From NCBI GenBank assembly GCA_018657645.1, contig JABHWT010000081.1, forward strand, positions 1-33,478: a DNA stretch of 33,478 nt, read 5' to 3'. Origin of the DNA: Halieaceae bacterium. GTDB taxonomy: Bacteria > Pseudomonadota > Gammaproteobacteria > Pseudomonadales > Halieaceae. The notes below the pieces were generated by a model. The model was not told where the DNA came from. It saw only the letters and a program-made list of their open reading frames with translations, and ran no database searches. Of the stretch, positions 1-8,454 are shown piece after piece (position 1 is the first letter of the stretch; each line of letters begins with the position of its first letter). The position numbers were made by a program, and so were the translations under genes.

Positions 1-284
1 CTGGTGTTCCTCGTCACTCATACTGTAATATTCAGCGAGTCGTCAAAGGTCACCAGCAAGACGCGCTTTCGCATGCATAGTGGTGCTACGTCAAGAAAAC
101 GCAACGCAGCGGGTGACTTTTGACGGCTCGCCCGAAGGGAGTCTCCCAATTTGCCCGCTGCCGCGTTACAACTCTTGGCAAGGTGACCTACATTCCCTGC
201 GAGCTGCGTCGGAGTGCCGCACCACTCGCAGCGAACAACTTGGGAGGCTCTGAATGCTACAGTATGAGTGACGAGGTACACTAG
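1..284. mobile_element. MITE-like element with 35-nt terminal inverted repeats
   Basis: The first 35 bases (1-35) and the reverse complement of 250-284 match at 31 of 35 positions; the conserved core is CCTCGTCACTCATACTGTA. Inside lies a second inverted repeat, 42-54 against 112-124 (12 of 13 matching), and an 8-bp pair around 48-55 and 181-190. A minus-strand open frame (18-281, 87 codons) spans almost the whole element, but it has no clear ribosome site and its ends are dictated by the repeats, so I do not call it a gene. No transposase fits in 284 bp, so any movement would need a transposase supplied elsewhere. The left flank is outside the window, so a target-site duplication cannot be checked. 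It sits where a gene upstream of ribF would be expected. Confidence 0.6.
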
Positions 285-305
285 CGTCAGGTATTTCGCT
301 ATAAT
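277..305 (+). promoter_or_regulatory. Putative ribF operon promoter
   Basis: A perfect TATAAT lies at 300-305, 36 bases before the ribF start. With 17-bp spacing the -35 box would be TACACT (277-282), a weak match that falls inside the right inverted end of the MITE-like element. The -10 is convincing; the -35 is not. Confidence 0.4.
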
Positions 306-340
306 TTAACGTTTGGTTTAACAGAGTTCGATTTCCGTTC

Positions 341-1273
341 ATGGAGCTGATAAGAGGCCTACACAATTTGCGGCCGAGACACCGCGGTTGCGTGGCAACT
401 ATCGGTGCCTTTGATGGTGTGCACCAGGGACACCAGGCGGTGATCGGGCACTTGCTGGAAAAGTCAGCAGAGCTGGCGTTGCCCTCGGTCGTTATTGTGT
501 TTGAACCTCTACCGGGAGAGTATTTTTCTCCGAAAATGGCGCCGGCTCGGCTGATGAGCTTCAGGGAAAAATTTCGGGCGATCGAGGCCCTGGGCGTAGA
601 CCGCATTTTACGAATTTGCTTTACCGCGCAGTTGCAGACAATGCCTGCACAGCTGTTTATTGATAGTATTTTTGTCGAGGGTCTGGGGGTAGATTATATC
701 GTCCTTGGAGACGATTTTCGTTTCGGAATGGACCGCAAGGGTGACCTGGCACTGGTGCGGGAGCAGGGCCTGCGCTATGGTTATGAAGCTGTTCCCACAC
801 CTACCCGGTCTTTTTCGGGTGATCGGGTAAGCAGCACCCGCATTCGGGAAGCATTGGCCGACGCAGATTTTGAGTTGGCTGGGGCATTATTGGGACGGCC
901 GTACAGCATGTCGGGCAAGGTGGTTTACGGCCGACAACTAGGGCGTGAAATTGGTGCTCCCACAGCTAATTTGGGTTTGCATCGACTAAAGGCCCCACTG
1001 TCGGGTGTGTATGTGGTTGAAGTGTCTGGAGCTGGCTTGAATCGAGCCCAGGGTGTCGCCAATGTGGGAACCCGACCTACAGTGGACGATGGGACCAGGG
1101 CCAACCTGGAAGTGCATTTATTGGACCGTGAACTGGATTTGTACGGTGAGCGGCTAGAGGTTGTTTTTCGGCATAAGCTCCGGGAAGAAAAAAAGTTTGA
1201 CTCGGTGGATGAGTTGAAAACGAATATCGCCAGAGATTTTGAGCGAGCGCGGGCCTGGATAGGCTCGCTGTAA
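341..1273 (+). CDS. ribF: Bifunctional riboflavin kinase / FAD synthetase
   Basis: RibF phosphorylates riboflavin to FMN and then adenylylates FMN to FAD in the cytoplasm. The 310-residue length is normal for the family. The N-terminal FAD synthetase (nucleotidyl-transferase) domain begins with MELIRGLHNLRPRHRGCVAT and the GAFDGVHQGHQ motif at about 22-32, where HQGH is the nucleotide-binding HxGH signature; SSTRIREAL near 165-173 is the second signature. The C-terminal riboflavin kinase domain runs from about 185 and contains the conserved GREIGAPTANL stretch. The ATG at 341 gives the standard N-terminus although no good Shine-Dalgarno site precedes it. ileS starts 21 bp downstream, the usual gammaproteobacterial arrangement, so the four genes to ispH probably form one operon. 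Confidence 0.96.
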   Translation: MELIRGLHNLRPRHRGCVATIGAFDGVHQGHQAVIGHLLEKSAELALPSVVIVFEPLPGEYFSPKMAPARLMSFREKFRAIEALGVDRILRICFTAQLQTMPAQLFIDSIFVEGLGVDYIVLGDDFRFGMDRKGDLALVREQGLRYGYEAVPTPTRSFSGDRVSSTRIREALADADFELAGALLGRPYSMSGKVVYGRQLGREIGAPTANLGLHRLKAPLSGVYVVEVSGAGLNRAQGVANVGTRPTVDDGTRANLEVHLLDRELDLYGERLEVVFRHKLREEKKFDSVDELKTNIARDFERARAWIGSL

Positions 1274-1294
1274 CAAGGACAAGAAAGCGGGAAT

Positions 1295-4099
1295 ATGAGC
1301 AATTACAAAGATACACTGAATTTGCCAAAGACGGCATTTCCTATGAAGGCCAGCCTGGCCCAGCGTGAGCCGCAACGGCTGAAACACTGGGATAAGCTGG
1401 GTCTCTACCAAAAAATCCGAGAGGAGTCTGCGGGGCGGCCGCGTTTTATCCTCCATGACGGCCCGCCCTATGCCAACGGTAGTCTGCACGTTGGACACGC
1501 AGTCAACAAGATTCTGAAGGACATTATTGTCAAGTCCAAGACGCTTAATGGCTACGATGCACCCTATGTGCCGGGCTGGGATTGCCACGGCTTACCGATT
1601 GAATTGAATGTCGAGAAAAAGGTGGGTAAGCCTGGTGTAAAGGTTACGCCAGCGGTATTTCGAGAAAAGTGCAGAGATTATGCCGCGCGTCAGATCGATG
1701 CCCAGCGCGAGGACTTCATCCGTATGGGTGTTCTGGGAGATTGGTTCAACCCCTACCTGACGATGGACTTTGCATTTGAGGCTAATATTGTACGCACGCT
1801 GTCGCGCATTATTGACAATGGCCACCTGTATAAGGGTTTTAAACCAGTACATTGGTGCACGGATTGTCAATCGGCCCTGGCGGAGGCCGAGGTGGAATAC
1901 GAGGACAAGATGTCCCCGGCGATTGATGTCGCATTTACTGCCCTCGACCCAGCTGCCATTTGCGCGGCCAGCGGCAGCGATTATAGTGGTGAAATTGCGA
2001 TCCCTATCTGGACCACAACCCCGTGGACAATTCCGGCAAACATGGCTGTGTGCCTTCACCCTGATCTCGACTACGTTGTTATTGAGGCTAATGGGAAGGC
2101 ACTGGTAGTTGCAGCAGCATTAGCCGAGGCTTGTGCGGCACGTTACGGCCTCGAAGTCGTGGACATTGTGGGGCGTTGTAAGGGTGCCGCTCTGGAGAAT
2201 TTGCTGTTGCTGCATCCTTATCTGGATCGTGAGGTGCCGGTTGTTCTGGGCGACCACGTGACCACCGAAGCGGGTACGGGTGCAGTGCATACCGCGCCGG
2301 CCCATGGTCAGGATGATTTTGTAGTGGGCCAGCAATATGGTTTGGAGGTTCATAATCCGGTGGGTGCTAATGGTGTCTATTTGCCCGATGTCGAGCATTT
2401 TGGCGGGCAGCATGTCATGAAGGCCAACGCCGCAATCGTAGAACTGTTACAGAATAAAGGTGTATTGCTGCATAGCGAACAGTACCGGCACTCCTACCCC
2501 CATTGCTGGCGGCATAAGACGCCAATTATTTTTCGCGCAACGCCGCAGTGGTTTATCAGCATGACCCAGAATGGGTTGCTAGGTGGGGCCCTTGCTGCAG
2601 TAGAGCAGGTCGAGTGGCTTCCTCAGTGGGGTAAGGCCAGGATTGACTCCATGCTCAATAATCGCCCGGATTGGTGTATTTCCAGACAGCGTACCTGGGG
2701 TGTTCCGATTACCGTATTTATCCACAAAGAGACAGCTGCTTTGCACCCGGACACTTCGCAACTCATGGAAACAGTGGCAGGGCTTATCGAGCAACGCGGC
2801 ATAGAAGCCTGGTTTGAGCTGGATGCGGAACAACTGCTGGGAGAGGATGCGAAGAACTACGACAAGGTAACCGACACGCTGGATGTATGGTTTGATTCCG
2901 GGGTGACCCACGCCTGCGTCCTGCGTCAGCGCGAGGGCTTGGGAGCGCCGGCCGATCTCTACCTCGAGGGCTCTGACCAGCATCGCGGTTGGTTCCAGTC
3001 GTCGCTTCTTACGGGCATAGGCTCTGATGGCGAAGCGCCCTACAAAGGGGTGTTGACTCACGGATTTACAGTCGACGCGGATGGTCGCAAAATGTCCAAG
3101 TCTCTGGGCAATATTATTCCTGCGAAATCAGCCATGAATGATCTGGGTGCAGATGTGTTGCGCCTGTGGGTGGCAGCCACGGATTATCGCGGTGAATTGT
3201 CGGTGAGCGATGAAATATTCAAGCGCACTGCGGATTCATACCGAAGAATACGTAATACAGCTCGCTTCCTGCTATCCAATCTCAATGAATTTAGACCGGA
3301 CGTGGACGCCCTGAATTTTTCTGAAATGTTGTCGCTTGATCGATGGGCAATCGACCGTGCAGCAATGTTGCAGCAAGAGATAATCGATGCCTATGAATCC
3401 TACCAGTTCCACCTGATTTACCAGAAGCTGCACAACTTTTGTGCCAATGACATGGGTGGTTTCTATCTCGATGTAATCAAGGATCGTCAATACACTACGG
3501 CGGCAAATAGTAAGGCGCGACGGTCGGCGCAAACCGCGATGTATCATATTGTAGAGGCACTGGCGCGGTGGGTGGCCCCCATTATTAGCTTTACGGCTGA
3601 GGAAATATGGGAAAATATCCCCGGGCCGAGGGCAGATTCAGTATTTCTTTGTCAGTGGTACGACGGACTAAGCGCCTTGCCGAAGGATCAGGAAAAGGGG
3701 CGCGATTTCTGGCAGCAGATGATTACTGTCCGTGCCGCTGTAAATCGCGAGATGGAAGTTCAGCGCGGCGACGGCGTGATCCGCGGCTCCCTGGATGCCG
3801 ATGTTACGCTATTTTGTGAGGCGGATTTAATGGCCCGGCTCAATTCCCTGGGGGATGAGCTGCGGTTTGTGTTGATTACATCCGCTGCCACTCTGGCTCC
3901 ACTGCAGGATGCACCGGATGCAACACCCGATACCGAGGTAACCGGATTGCGCCTGCAAGTTGTATTGTCAGAACACGAAAAGTGCGAGCGTTGTTGGCAC
4001 CGCCGAGCGGATGTTGGACAAACTGCAGCGCACTCGAACTTGTGTGGTCGCTGTGTGGAAAATATCGAGGGAGCCGGTGAGCAACGTGAATACGCCTAA
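1295..4099 (+). CDS. ileS: Isoleucyl-tRNA synthetase
   Basis: This class I synthetase charges tRNA-Ile and edits misactivated valine. It has 934 residues, close to the 938 of the E. coli enzyme. The HIGH signature is HVGH at residues 65-68, preceded by [10 protein letters not shown]. The editing (CP1) domain includes [11 protein letters not shown] and the [12 protein letters not shown](Q)DD stretch. KMSKS is near residue 604. The C-terminus keeps a zinc site with four cysteines (CERCW then CGRC), placing it with bacterial type-1 IleRS rather than the mupirocin-resistant type. The last bases overlap lspA by 23 bp, so the two are translationally linked. Confidence 0.98.
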   Translation: MSNYKDTLNLPKTAFPMKASLAQREPQRLKHWDKLGLYQKIREESAGRPRFILHDGPPYANGSLHVGHAVNKILKDIIVKSKTLNGYDAPYVPGWDCHGLPIELNVEKKVGKPGVKVTPAVFREKCRDYAARQIDAQREDFIRMGVLGDWFNPYLTMDFAFEANIVRTLSRIIDNGHLYKGFKPVHWCTDCQSALAEAEVEYEDKMSPAIDVAFTALDPAAICAASGSDYSGEIAIPIWTTTPWTIPANMAVCLHPDLDYVVIEANGKALVVAAALAEACAARYGLEVVDIVGRCKGAALENLLLLHPYLDREVPVVLGDHVTTEAGTGAVHTAPAHGQDDFVVGQQYGLEVHNPVGANGVYLPDVEHFGGQHVMKANAAIVELLQNKGVLLHSEQYRHSYPHCWRHKTPIIFRATPQWFISMTQNGLLGGALAAVEQVEWLPQWGKARIDSMLNNRPDWCISRQRTWGVPITVFIHKETAALHPDTSQLMETVAGLIEQRGIEAWFELDAEQLLGEDAKNYDKVTDTLDVWFDSGVTHACVLRQREGLGAPADLYLEGSDQHRGWFQSSLLTGIGSDGEAPYKGVLTHGFTVDADGRKMSKSLGNIIPAKSAMNDLGADVLRLWVAATDYRGELSVSDEIFKRTADSYRRIRNTARFLLSNLNEFRPDVDALNFSEMLSLDRWAIDRAAMLQQEIIDAYESYQFHLIYQKLHNFCANDMGGFYLDVIKDRQYTTAANSKARRSAQTAMYHIVEALARWVAPIISFTAEEIWENIPGPRADSVFLCQWYDGLSALPKDQEKGRDFWQQMITVRAAVNREMEVQRGDGVIRGSLDADVTLFCEADLMARLNSLGDELRFVLITSAATLAPLQDAPDATPDTEVTGLRLQVVLSEHEKCERCWHRRADVGQTAAHSNLCGRCVENIEGAGEQREYA

Positions 4100-4598
4100 T
4101 GGTTTGTTGGCCCTTCGCTGGTATGCGTGCGCACTTGTTATTGCGGTGGCAGACCACTATACCAAGGGCCTGGCCAGTACCGGTTTGGTATACGGGCGGC
4201 CAATGGAATTATTGCCCTGGTTCAACCTGACATTGCAGCACAATACCGGTGCCGCGTTTAGCCTGTTAAACGACGCCGGCGGCTGGCAGCGTTATTTTTT
4301 CAGTGTTGTCGCCATCGGCATCAGTGCATTCCTGACGGTCTGGCTGTACCGCATGCAACGGGGCCACCTGTTGCTGGCAATTAGTATAGGTTTGATTCTC
4401 GGGGGAGCCCTGGGTAATTTGTGGGACCGGATGGTTTTGGGCTATGTGGTCGATTTTATCTCCGTTCATTACAAGGGTTACTATTTCCCCGCTTTTAACC
4501 TGGCCGATGCTGCTATATCAGTCGGTGCTGTCGGTATGTTATGGGACAGCTTTCTGACGGACGATCACTCGGACGACGCGAGAGTGAACTCCAAATAA
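4077..4598 (+). CDS. lspA: Prolipoprotein signal peptidase (signal peptidase II)
   Basis: LspA is an inner-membrane aspartyl protease that removes the signal peptide of diacylated prolipoproteins. Four hydrophobic segments are visible. The conserved family blocks are DHYTK near the N-terminus (usually DQxTK), [21 protein letters not shown] and FNLADAAI; the aspartates of the last two blocks are the expected catalytic pair. The longest frame would begin at 3960 inside ileS, but the family N-terminus fits GTG at 4077 (173 residues), preceded by GAGGG; GTG at 4086 is equally possible. It overlaps the end of ileS, and its stop codon shares one base with the ispH ATG. The usual fkpB gene between lspA and ispH is absent. 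Confidence 0.93.
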   Translation: MSNVNTPNGLLALRWYACALVIAVADHYTKGLASTGLVYGRPMELLPWFNLTLQHNTGAAFSLLNDAGGWQRYFFSVVAIGISAFLTVWLYRMQRGHLLLAISIGLILGGALGNLWDRMVLGYVVDFISVHYKGYYFPAFNLADAAISVGAVGMLWDSFLTDDHSDDARVNSK

Positions 4599-5545
4599 TG
4601 GATATACACCTGGCTAATCCGCGGGGTTTTTGTGCCGGCGTGGATCGCGCCATCGATATCGTAAATCGAGCTCTGGACGTATTTGGCGCGCCCGTGTATG
4701 TGCGTCACGAGGTTGTGCACAACAAATATGTGGTGCAGAATCTGCGCGACCGGGGCGCCAGGTTTGTCGACCATCTCGACCAGGTTCCCGATAAGGGCAT
4801 TGTTATCTTCAGTGCGCATGGCGTATCTCGGGCTATCCGTGCAGAAGCTGACCGCCGGGGATTGAAAGTGTTTGACGCGACCTGCCCCTTGGTAACCAAA
4901 GTCCATATCGAGGTGGCTCGTTACAGTCAGCAAAGAAGGGAGTGCATTCTGATTGGTCACTGCGGACACCCGGAGGTTGAAGGAACCCTGGGTCAGTACG
5001 ACAAAGGTTCCGACGGCGACATCTACCTGGTAGAAAATGAGAAGCAGGTGTCGCAGCTCAAGATCAGAACACCCGAGCGCTTGTCCTATGTTACTCAGAC
5101 TACCATGTCCATGGATGATGCCGCCGGTATTGTCGACGCTCTTCGGGTGCGCTTTCCTTTGATTCAGGGACCCCGCAAGGATGATATCTGCTACGCAACC
5201 CAGAATCGCCAGAACGCGGTGAAGAGCCTGGCGACCCGCTGTGATCTGGTGCTGGTCGTTGGCTCGCCTAATAGTTCCAACTCCAATCGACTGCGGGAAT
5301 TAGCACAGCGCAGCGGCGCGCAATCTCATCTGGTTGATAGGGCCGAGGATATCGATCCCAACTGGCTCAAGAACAAGCAACAGGTGGGAGTGACGGCCGG
5401 AGCCTCGGCACCGGAAATCCTGGTGCGGGAGGTAGTGGATCGGCTCGGTGAATTGGGTGCCGATGTTCTGCACGAGATCAAAGGGCGCCGTGAGGACATA
5501 GAGTTCTCACTGCCTCGAGAATTGCGTTTGCATGTAGAGAGTTAA
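4598..5545 (+). CDS. ispH: 4-hydroxy-3-methylbut-2-enyl diphosphate reductase
   Basis: IspH (LytB) catalyses the last step of the MEP isoprenoid pathway, making IPP and DMAPP with a [4Fe-4S] cluster. The protein starting at ATG 4598 has 315 residues. The three cluster cysteines are C12 (RGFCAGV), C96 (DATCPLVTK) and C198 ([10 protein letters not shown]). The active-site glutamate is E126 in HPEVEGT, and [10 protein letters not shown] and [10 protein letters not shown] are the substrate-pocket blocks. The longer frame from 4541 only adds lspA sequence. The start shares its first base with the lspA stop codon, so the pair is probably coupled. It is the last gene of the ribF operon. Confidence 0.97.
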   Translation: MDIHLANPRGFCAGVDRAIDIVNRALDVFGAPVYVRHEVVHNKYVVQNLRDRGARFVDHLDQVPDKGIVIFSAHGVSRAIRAEADRRGLKVFDATCPLVTKVHIEVARYSQQRRECILIGHCGHPEVEGTLGQYDKGSDGDIYLVENEKQVSQLKIRTPERLSYVTQTTMSMDDAAGIVDALRVRFPLIQGPRKDDICYATQNRQNAVKSLATRCDLVLVVGSPNSSNSNRLRELAQRSGAQSHLVDRAEDIDPNWLKNKQQVGVTAGASAPEILVREVVDRLGELGADVLHEIKGRREDIEFSLPRELRLHVES

Positions 5546-5562
5546 AACCCCTTCTTTTGTTA

Positions 5563-5592
5563 GTGGCGAAGTCATCCAAGGCCACCATTTTT
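5563..5592 (+). terminator. Weak terminator-like hairpin after ispH
   Basis: GTGGC (5563-5567) pairs with GCCAC (5581-5585) around a 13-nt loop, and a run of five T follows at 5588-5592. The stem is short, so this is only a possible end of the ribF-ispH transcript. Confidence 0.25.
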
Positions 5593-5607
5593 CTCCAAAT
5601 ACCGCCA

Positions 5608-5638
5608 TTTACTGGCTATGAACCCGGGTTGCTATAGT
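5608..5638 (+). promoter_or_regulatory. Putative promoter of the minor pilin operon
   Basis: TATAGT at 5633-5638 is a good -10 box, with TTTACT (5608-5613) as a possible -35 at 19-bp spacing. Transcription would start near 5645, downstream of the ATG at 5618 and upstream of the AAGGAGG at 5650. This supports the GTG start of fimT at 5663. Confidence 0.42.
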
Positions 5639-5662
5639 CTTGTCACAGCAAGGAGGCGTGCT

Positions 5663-6226
5663 GTGGGACAGTTTTTTTTAGCGAGGCGCAAACCAGGTTT
5701 TACCCTGATCGAACTATTGGTTGTTTTGTCAGTGGTGGCGATAATACTGTCGGTGGCGGCACCGCCCCTGCGCCAGTTGCTTCAGTCTAATCTTCTTCGC
5801 ACCGAGACCAGGCGTTTACTGGTCGCGATAAACCTGGCACGCAGTGAGGCCATTGCCCGCAACCAACCCGTCAGTTTATGTCCCTCGTCTATCGCAACCT
5901 CGGGCCCGGCTGTTTGTTCGGGGAATTACGCGGGAGGCTGGATGGTTTTTTCTAATCGTGACCGGGATCGGACGGTCGATGTAAGCACCGATGTTGTGAT
6001 CGAGGCATTTGCCGGCTTACCAACGGGATTCACCCTGACTAATAGAGCGGGCACTAGAGACGCTTCCGAGTTGATTACCTACCTACCCGATGGTTCATCG
6101 GGTAGAAATTTGACCCTCAAGATATGCTCTGGGTTTAGCGCTGCGGCAGCGTCGTGGAGTGTGGTAATGAGTCGCGTGGGTAGGCCCAGGGTCGCCAGAG
6201 GGTGGGGTGAATGTCCGACGGGATAA
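5663..6226 (+). CDS. fimT: Type IV minor pilin, FimT/FimU (GspH) family
   Basis: This is a GspH/FimT-type prepilin, a minor pilin thought to help prime pilus assembly in the inner membrane. I place the start at GTG 5663, not the earlier ATG 5618, because a perfect AAGGAGG (5650-5656) lies six bases before it. The 187-residue product begins MGQFFLARRKPG followed by FTLIELLVVLSVVAII, giving a 12-residue leader, the G/F prepilin peptidase site, the +5 glutamate and one N-terminal hydrophobic helix. The C-terminal globular part contains the GspH signature region (NLARSEAIARNQPVSLC, then GGWMVF). It is the first gene of the cluster and overlaps pilV by 16 bp. FimT and FimU cannot be told apart from this sequence alone. 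Confidence 0.85.
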   Translation: MGQFFLARRKPGFTLIELLVVLSVVAIILSVAAPPLRQLLQSNLLRTETRRLLVAINLARSEAIARNQPVSLCPSSIATSGPAVCSGNYAGGWMVFSNRDRDRTVDVSTDVVIEAFAGLPTGFTLTNRAGTRDASELITYLPDGSSGRNLTLKICSGFSAAAASWSVVMSRVGRPRVARGWGECPTG

Positions 6227-6864
6227 ACCGCAAAATGCAGCGATGGGTCTCGGGGCGGGCTCGTGGGGCACAGGGCACCCATTGGCACCTGGGCGGAGCG
6301 GCTTGTCATCGACAAGCCCAGGCGGGATTTGGAATGATCGAGGTGCTGATAGCAGCGCTGGTGTTCTCAGTGGGTGCCCTGGGGATGAGCACTGTGCAGA
6401 TTACTGCAAAGCGAGGTAACTACGAGGCCGCCCAGCGCTCCGTAGCGACGAGTCTGGCTCGGGATATTCTCGAGAGAATGCGTAGTAATCCATCCGAGCT
6501 CCCCCAATATGCAGTCTCCGAACTGGGCAGTAGGCTCGCGCCATCTACCGACCACTGCACAACCCAGATCTGCTCGCCGGGACCCCTGGCACAACGGGAT
6601 CTGGATGAATGGAACGAGTTTCTAAGTGGTGATCTGGAGGTTGCCACCCCTGCGCGCTCGGGTTTGAGTGCGGGTGGTCTGCTGGATCACCGCGCCTGTA
6701 TTACCCACGCTGCGGGCCTGGTCACTGTAGCAATAGCCTGGCGGGGAGCGACCAATATGGCGAACCCCGACGCATCGACCTGTGGTCAGAGCAGTGGCCT
6801 CTATGGACCGAATTACACCCTGCGTCGGCTACTGTTATTAACGACTTATATCGGGGGTGTCTGA
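6211..6864 (+). CDS. pilV: Type IV pilus modification protein / minor pilin PilV
   Basis: PilV is a minor pilin of the priming complex. The prepilin cleavage site is QAQAG/FGMIEVLIAALVFSVGALGM, followed by the PilV-type block (SLARDILERMRSNP). The ATG at 6211 has GGTGGGG just upstream and overlaps fimT, giving 217 residues. This leaves a 39-residue leader, much longer than the usual 6-25; the ATG at 6235 would still leave 31. The protein contains six cysteines, several near the C-terminal half (DHCTTQIC, STCGQ). pilW follows directly in the same operon. Confidence 0.85.
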   Translation: MSDGINRKMQRWVSGRARGAQGTHWHLGGAACHRQAQAGFGMIEVLIAALVFSVGALGMSTVQITAKRGNYEAAQRSVATSLARDILERMRSNPSELPQYAVSELGSRLAPSTDHCTTQICSPGPLAQRDLDEWNEFLSGDLEVATPARSGLSAGGLLDHRACITHAAGLVTVAIAWRGATNMANPDASTCGQSSGLYGPNYTLRRLLLLTTYIGGV

Positions 6865-6889
6865 GTATGCTATTAGGAGTGCGGCAGCC

Positions 6890-7936
6890 ATGCCTATGAG
6901 AACGAACGTTAGTAGGCATACTCTGTGTGGCAGCTGTAAAGGTTTCTCCCTTGTGGAGCTCATGGTTTCGATTTTGCTTGGGTCGTTGCTGTCTATGGGC
7001 ATGGCGAATATTTACCTCGAGAGTAAACGAAATTTTGAGGCCGAAAGCGAGGCAGCTCAAATACAGGAAAGCGGTCGTTTTTCGCTGAACTTGCTCAAAA
7101 GGGAACTGATGATGGCGGGCTTCTATGCAGGCATGCCCTCGGTGGCTGGACTGGCTGCAAGCCCGGTCGCTGTCGACTGCGCCGGGACGACATGGGCTCT
7201 GGATACCAGCGTGCCGATAGATCTAATTAATGAGTACAGCCTATCAATGGTAACCGTTAACGGCACAGAGCTAACCTGTCTCTCAGCATCGGAGGTGAAA
7301 CCGGGAACTGATATCTTTTCAGTAAAGCGCACAGCCGGAGACCCGACATTGGAAAATGGCGTATATCACCCAGGCGTAAAGGGAGCAGAGCAGACTCAAT
7401 GGTACTTGAGAATTCAAAACTACCAGGACCTGCCGAGCTGGCTATATGTTGACGCCGGGGGCTTTGATTCAGGCGACATTGGCGTTGGCAGTAAAATTAA
7501 TTATTGGGAAATGTATGCCCGCGTTTTCTACATTCGAAATTACTCTAACGCCATGTCCGATGGTGTCCCAGCGCTGTGTGTAGAAAGGTTGAATGGCAGC
7601 GCAATGGCGACCAGATGCCTTGTCGAAGCAGTTGAAGACATGCAGATAGAGTTTGGCATCGACACAGATTCAGATGGCGTACCTAACCAATTCAAACAAG
7701 CGCCAACGGCGAGTGAAATGGGAAATGCAGTGGTGGCAAGGATATTCCTGCTAATTCGCAGCGTTAACGAGTTGACGGGCTACACCAATACCATGGCCTA
7801 CCGTCTGGGACAAAAAAAGGTGAAGGCACGGGGAGATGGGTTTCTGCGCAGGGTTTTTAGCGCGACGGTTCAAATGCGTAATGCGACATTGCCGGTACAT
7901 CAGCGGCGCGAGGGAGTTGCCAATGAGACATCATAA
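6890..7936 (+). CDS. pilW: Type IV minor pilin PilW
   Basis: PilW is a large minor pilin of the type IV pilus priming complex. The prepilin motif is CGSCKG/FSLVELMVSILLGSLLSMGMANIYL, followed by the PilW-type stretch ESGRFSLNLLKRELMMAGFYAG. The frame is open from GTG 6857, but AGGAG at 6875-6879 points to ATG 6890, giving an 18-residue leader and 348 residues in total. The C-terminal domain includes the conserved DMQIEFGIDTDSDGVPNQF stretch. It overlaps pilX by 14 bp. Confidence 0.85.
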   Translation: MPMRTNVSRHTLCGSCKGFSLVELMVSILLGSLLSMGMANIYLESKRNFEAESEAAQIQESGRFSLNLLKRELMMAGFYAGMPSVAGLAASPVAVDCAGTTWALDTSVPIDLINEYSLSMVTVNGTELTCLSASEVKPGTDIFSVKRTAGDPTLENGVYHPGVKGAEQTQWYLRIQNYQDLPSWLYVDAGGFDSGDIGVGSKINYWEMYARVFYIRNYSNAMSDGVPALCVERLNGSAMATRCLVEAVEDMQIEFGIDTDSDGVPNQFKQAPTASEMGNAVVARIFLLIRSVNELTGYTNTMAYRLGQKKVKARGDGFLRRVFSATVQMRNATLPVHQRREGVANETS

Positions 7937-8450
7937 CAGGAGTAAATGTGCTGGAGCGGTATTATTACTGGCAGTGATCTTTGCCATGTTGCTGGCGATG
8001 ATTGCTGGATCCGTCATGCAAATCAGCATGTTGGAATTTCGTATGGCAGGGAATGATCAGTTTCTGGAACAGGCCTTTCAGCGCGCTCATGGCATAGCGT
8101 CTGCAATATCGGAAAAAGCCGCTTATTTTCCTGTTACGGGCGGTATTGGATACACGATTTGCAATCAGGTAAGCGCAGATTCGAACTGCGATGCCAACAT
8201 TATCGCGCTCAATCCAGCAATAGATACAGCAGAAGATGGGGTTAGCGTGAACTACCGGGTTGAACGTAAGGGGCCCTTTGTAATGGAGAGCTTGCCGTTC
8301 AGACTCTCACAAAACGCCGTCACCAGCAGCGTGGCATTCGATGTGGCGCTATTTGAAACCAGGGTCGACGTGGATGGAAGTGATATTGGCCTGGGACGGG
8401 CTTCTGTGGCGCAGGGCATGGCTTTACTAATAGATAACTCGGTGCCCTAG
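7923..8450 (+). CDS. pilX: Type IV pilus assembly protein PilX
   Basis: PilX is a minor pilin-like component of the priming complex. The start at ATG 7923 overlaps pilW and is preceded by GAGGGAG; the longer frame from 7836 only reads pilW sequence. The 175-residue product has a short basic N-terminus (MRHHNRSKCAGA) and a hydrophobic helix VLLLAVIFAMLLAMIAGSVM, followed by the PilX-type segment MLEFRMAGNDQFLEQAFQ. It lacks the canonical G/FTLIE cleavage site, as PilX proteins commonly do; the site, if used, would be near CAGAVLLL. pilY1 starts four bases after its stop codon. Confidence 0.8.
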   Translation: MRHHNRSKCAGAVLLLAVIFAMLLAMIAGSVMQISMLEFRMAGNDQFLEQAFQRAHGIASAISEKAAYFPVTGGIGYTICNQVSADSNCDANIIALNPAIDTAEDGVSVNYRVERKGPFVMESLPFRLSQNAVTSSVAFDVALFETRVDVDGSDIGLGRASVAQGMALLIDNSVP

Positions 8451-8454
8451 AACT

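Noticed and set aside
211-216. Non-canonical GSFTGA loop in PilR (protein residues 211-216) as a loss of sigma-54 contact
   Set aside because: As I recall, PilR proteins normally carry GSFTGA, so it is not a defect.
18-281. 87-codon minus-strand frame inside the MITE-like element
   Set aside because: It is bounded by the inverted repeats, has no clear ribosome site and contains no recognised domain.
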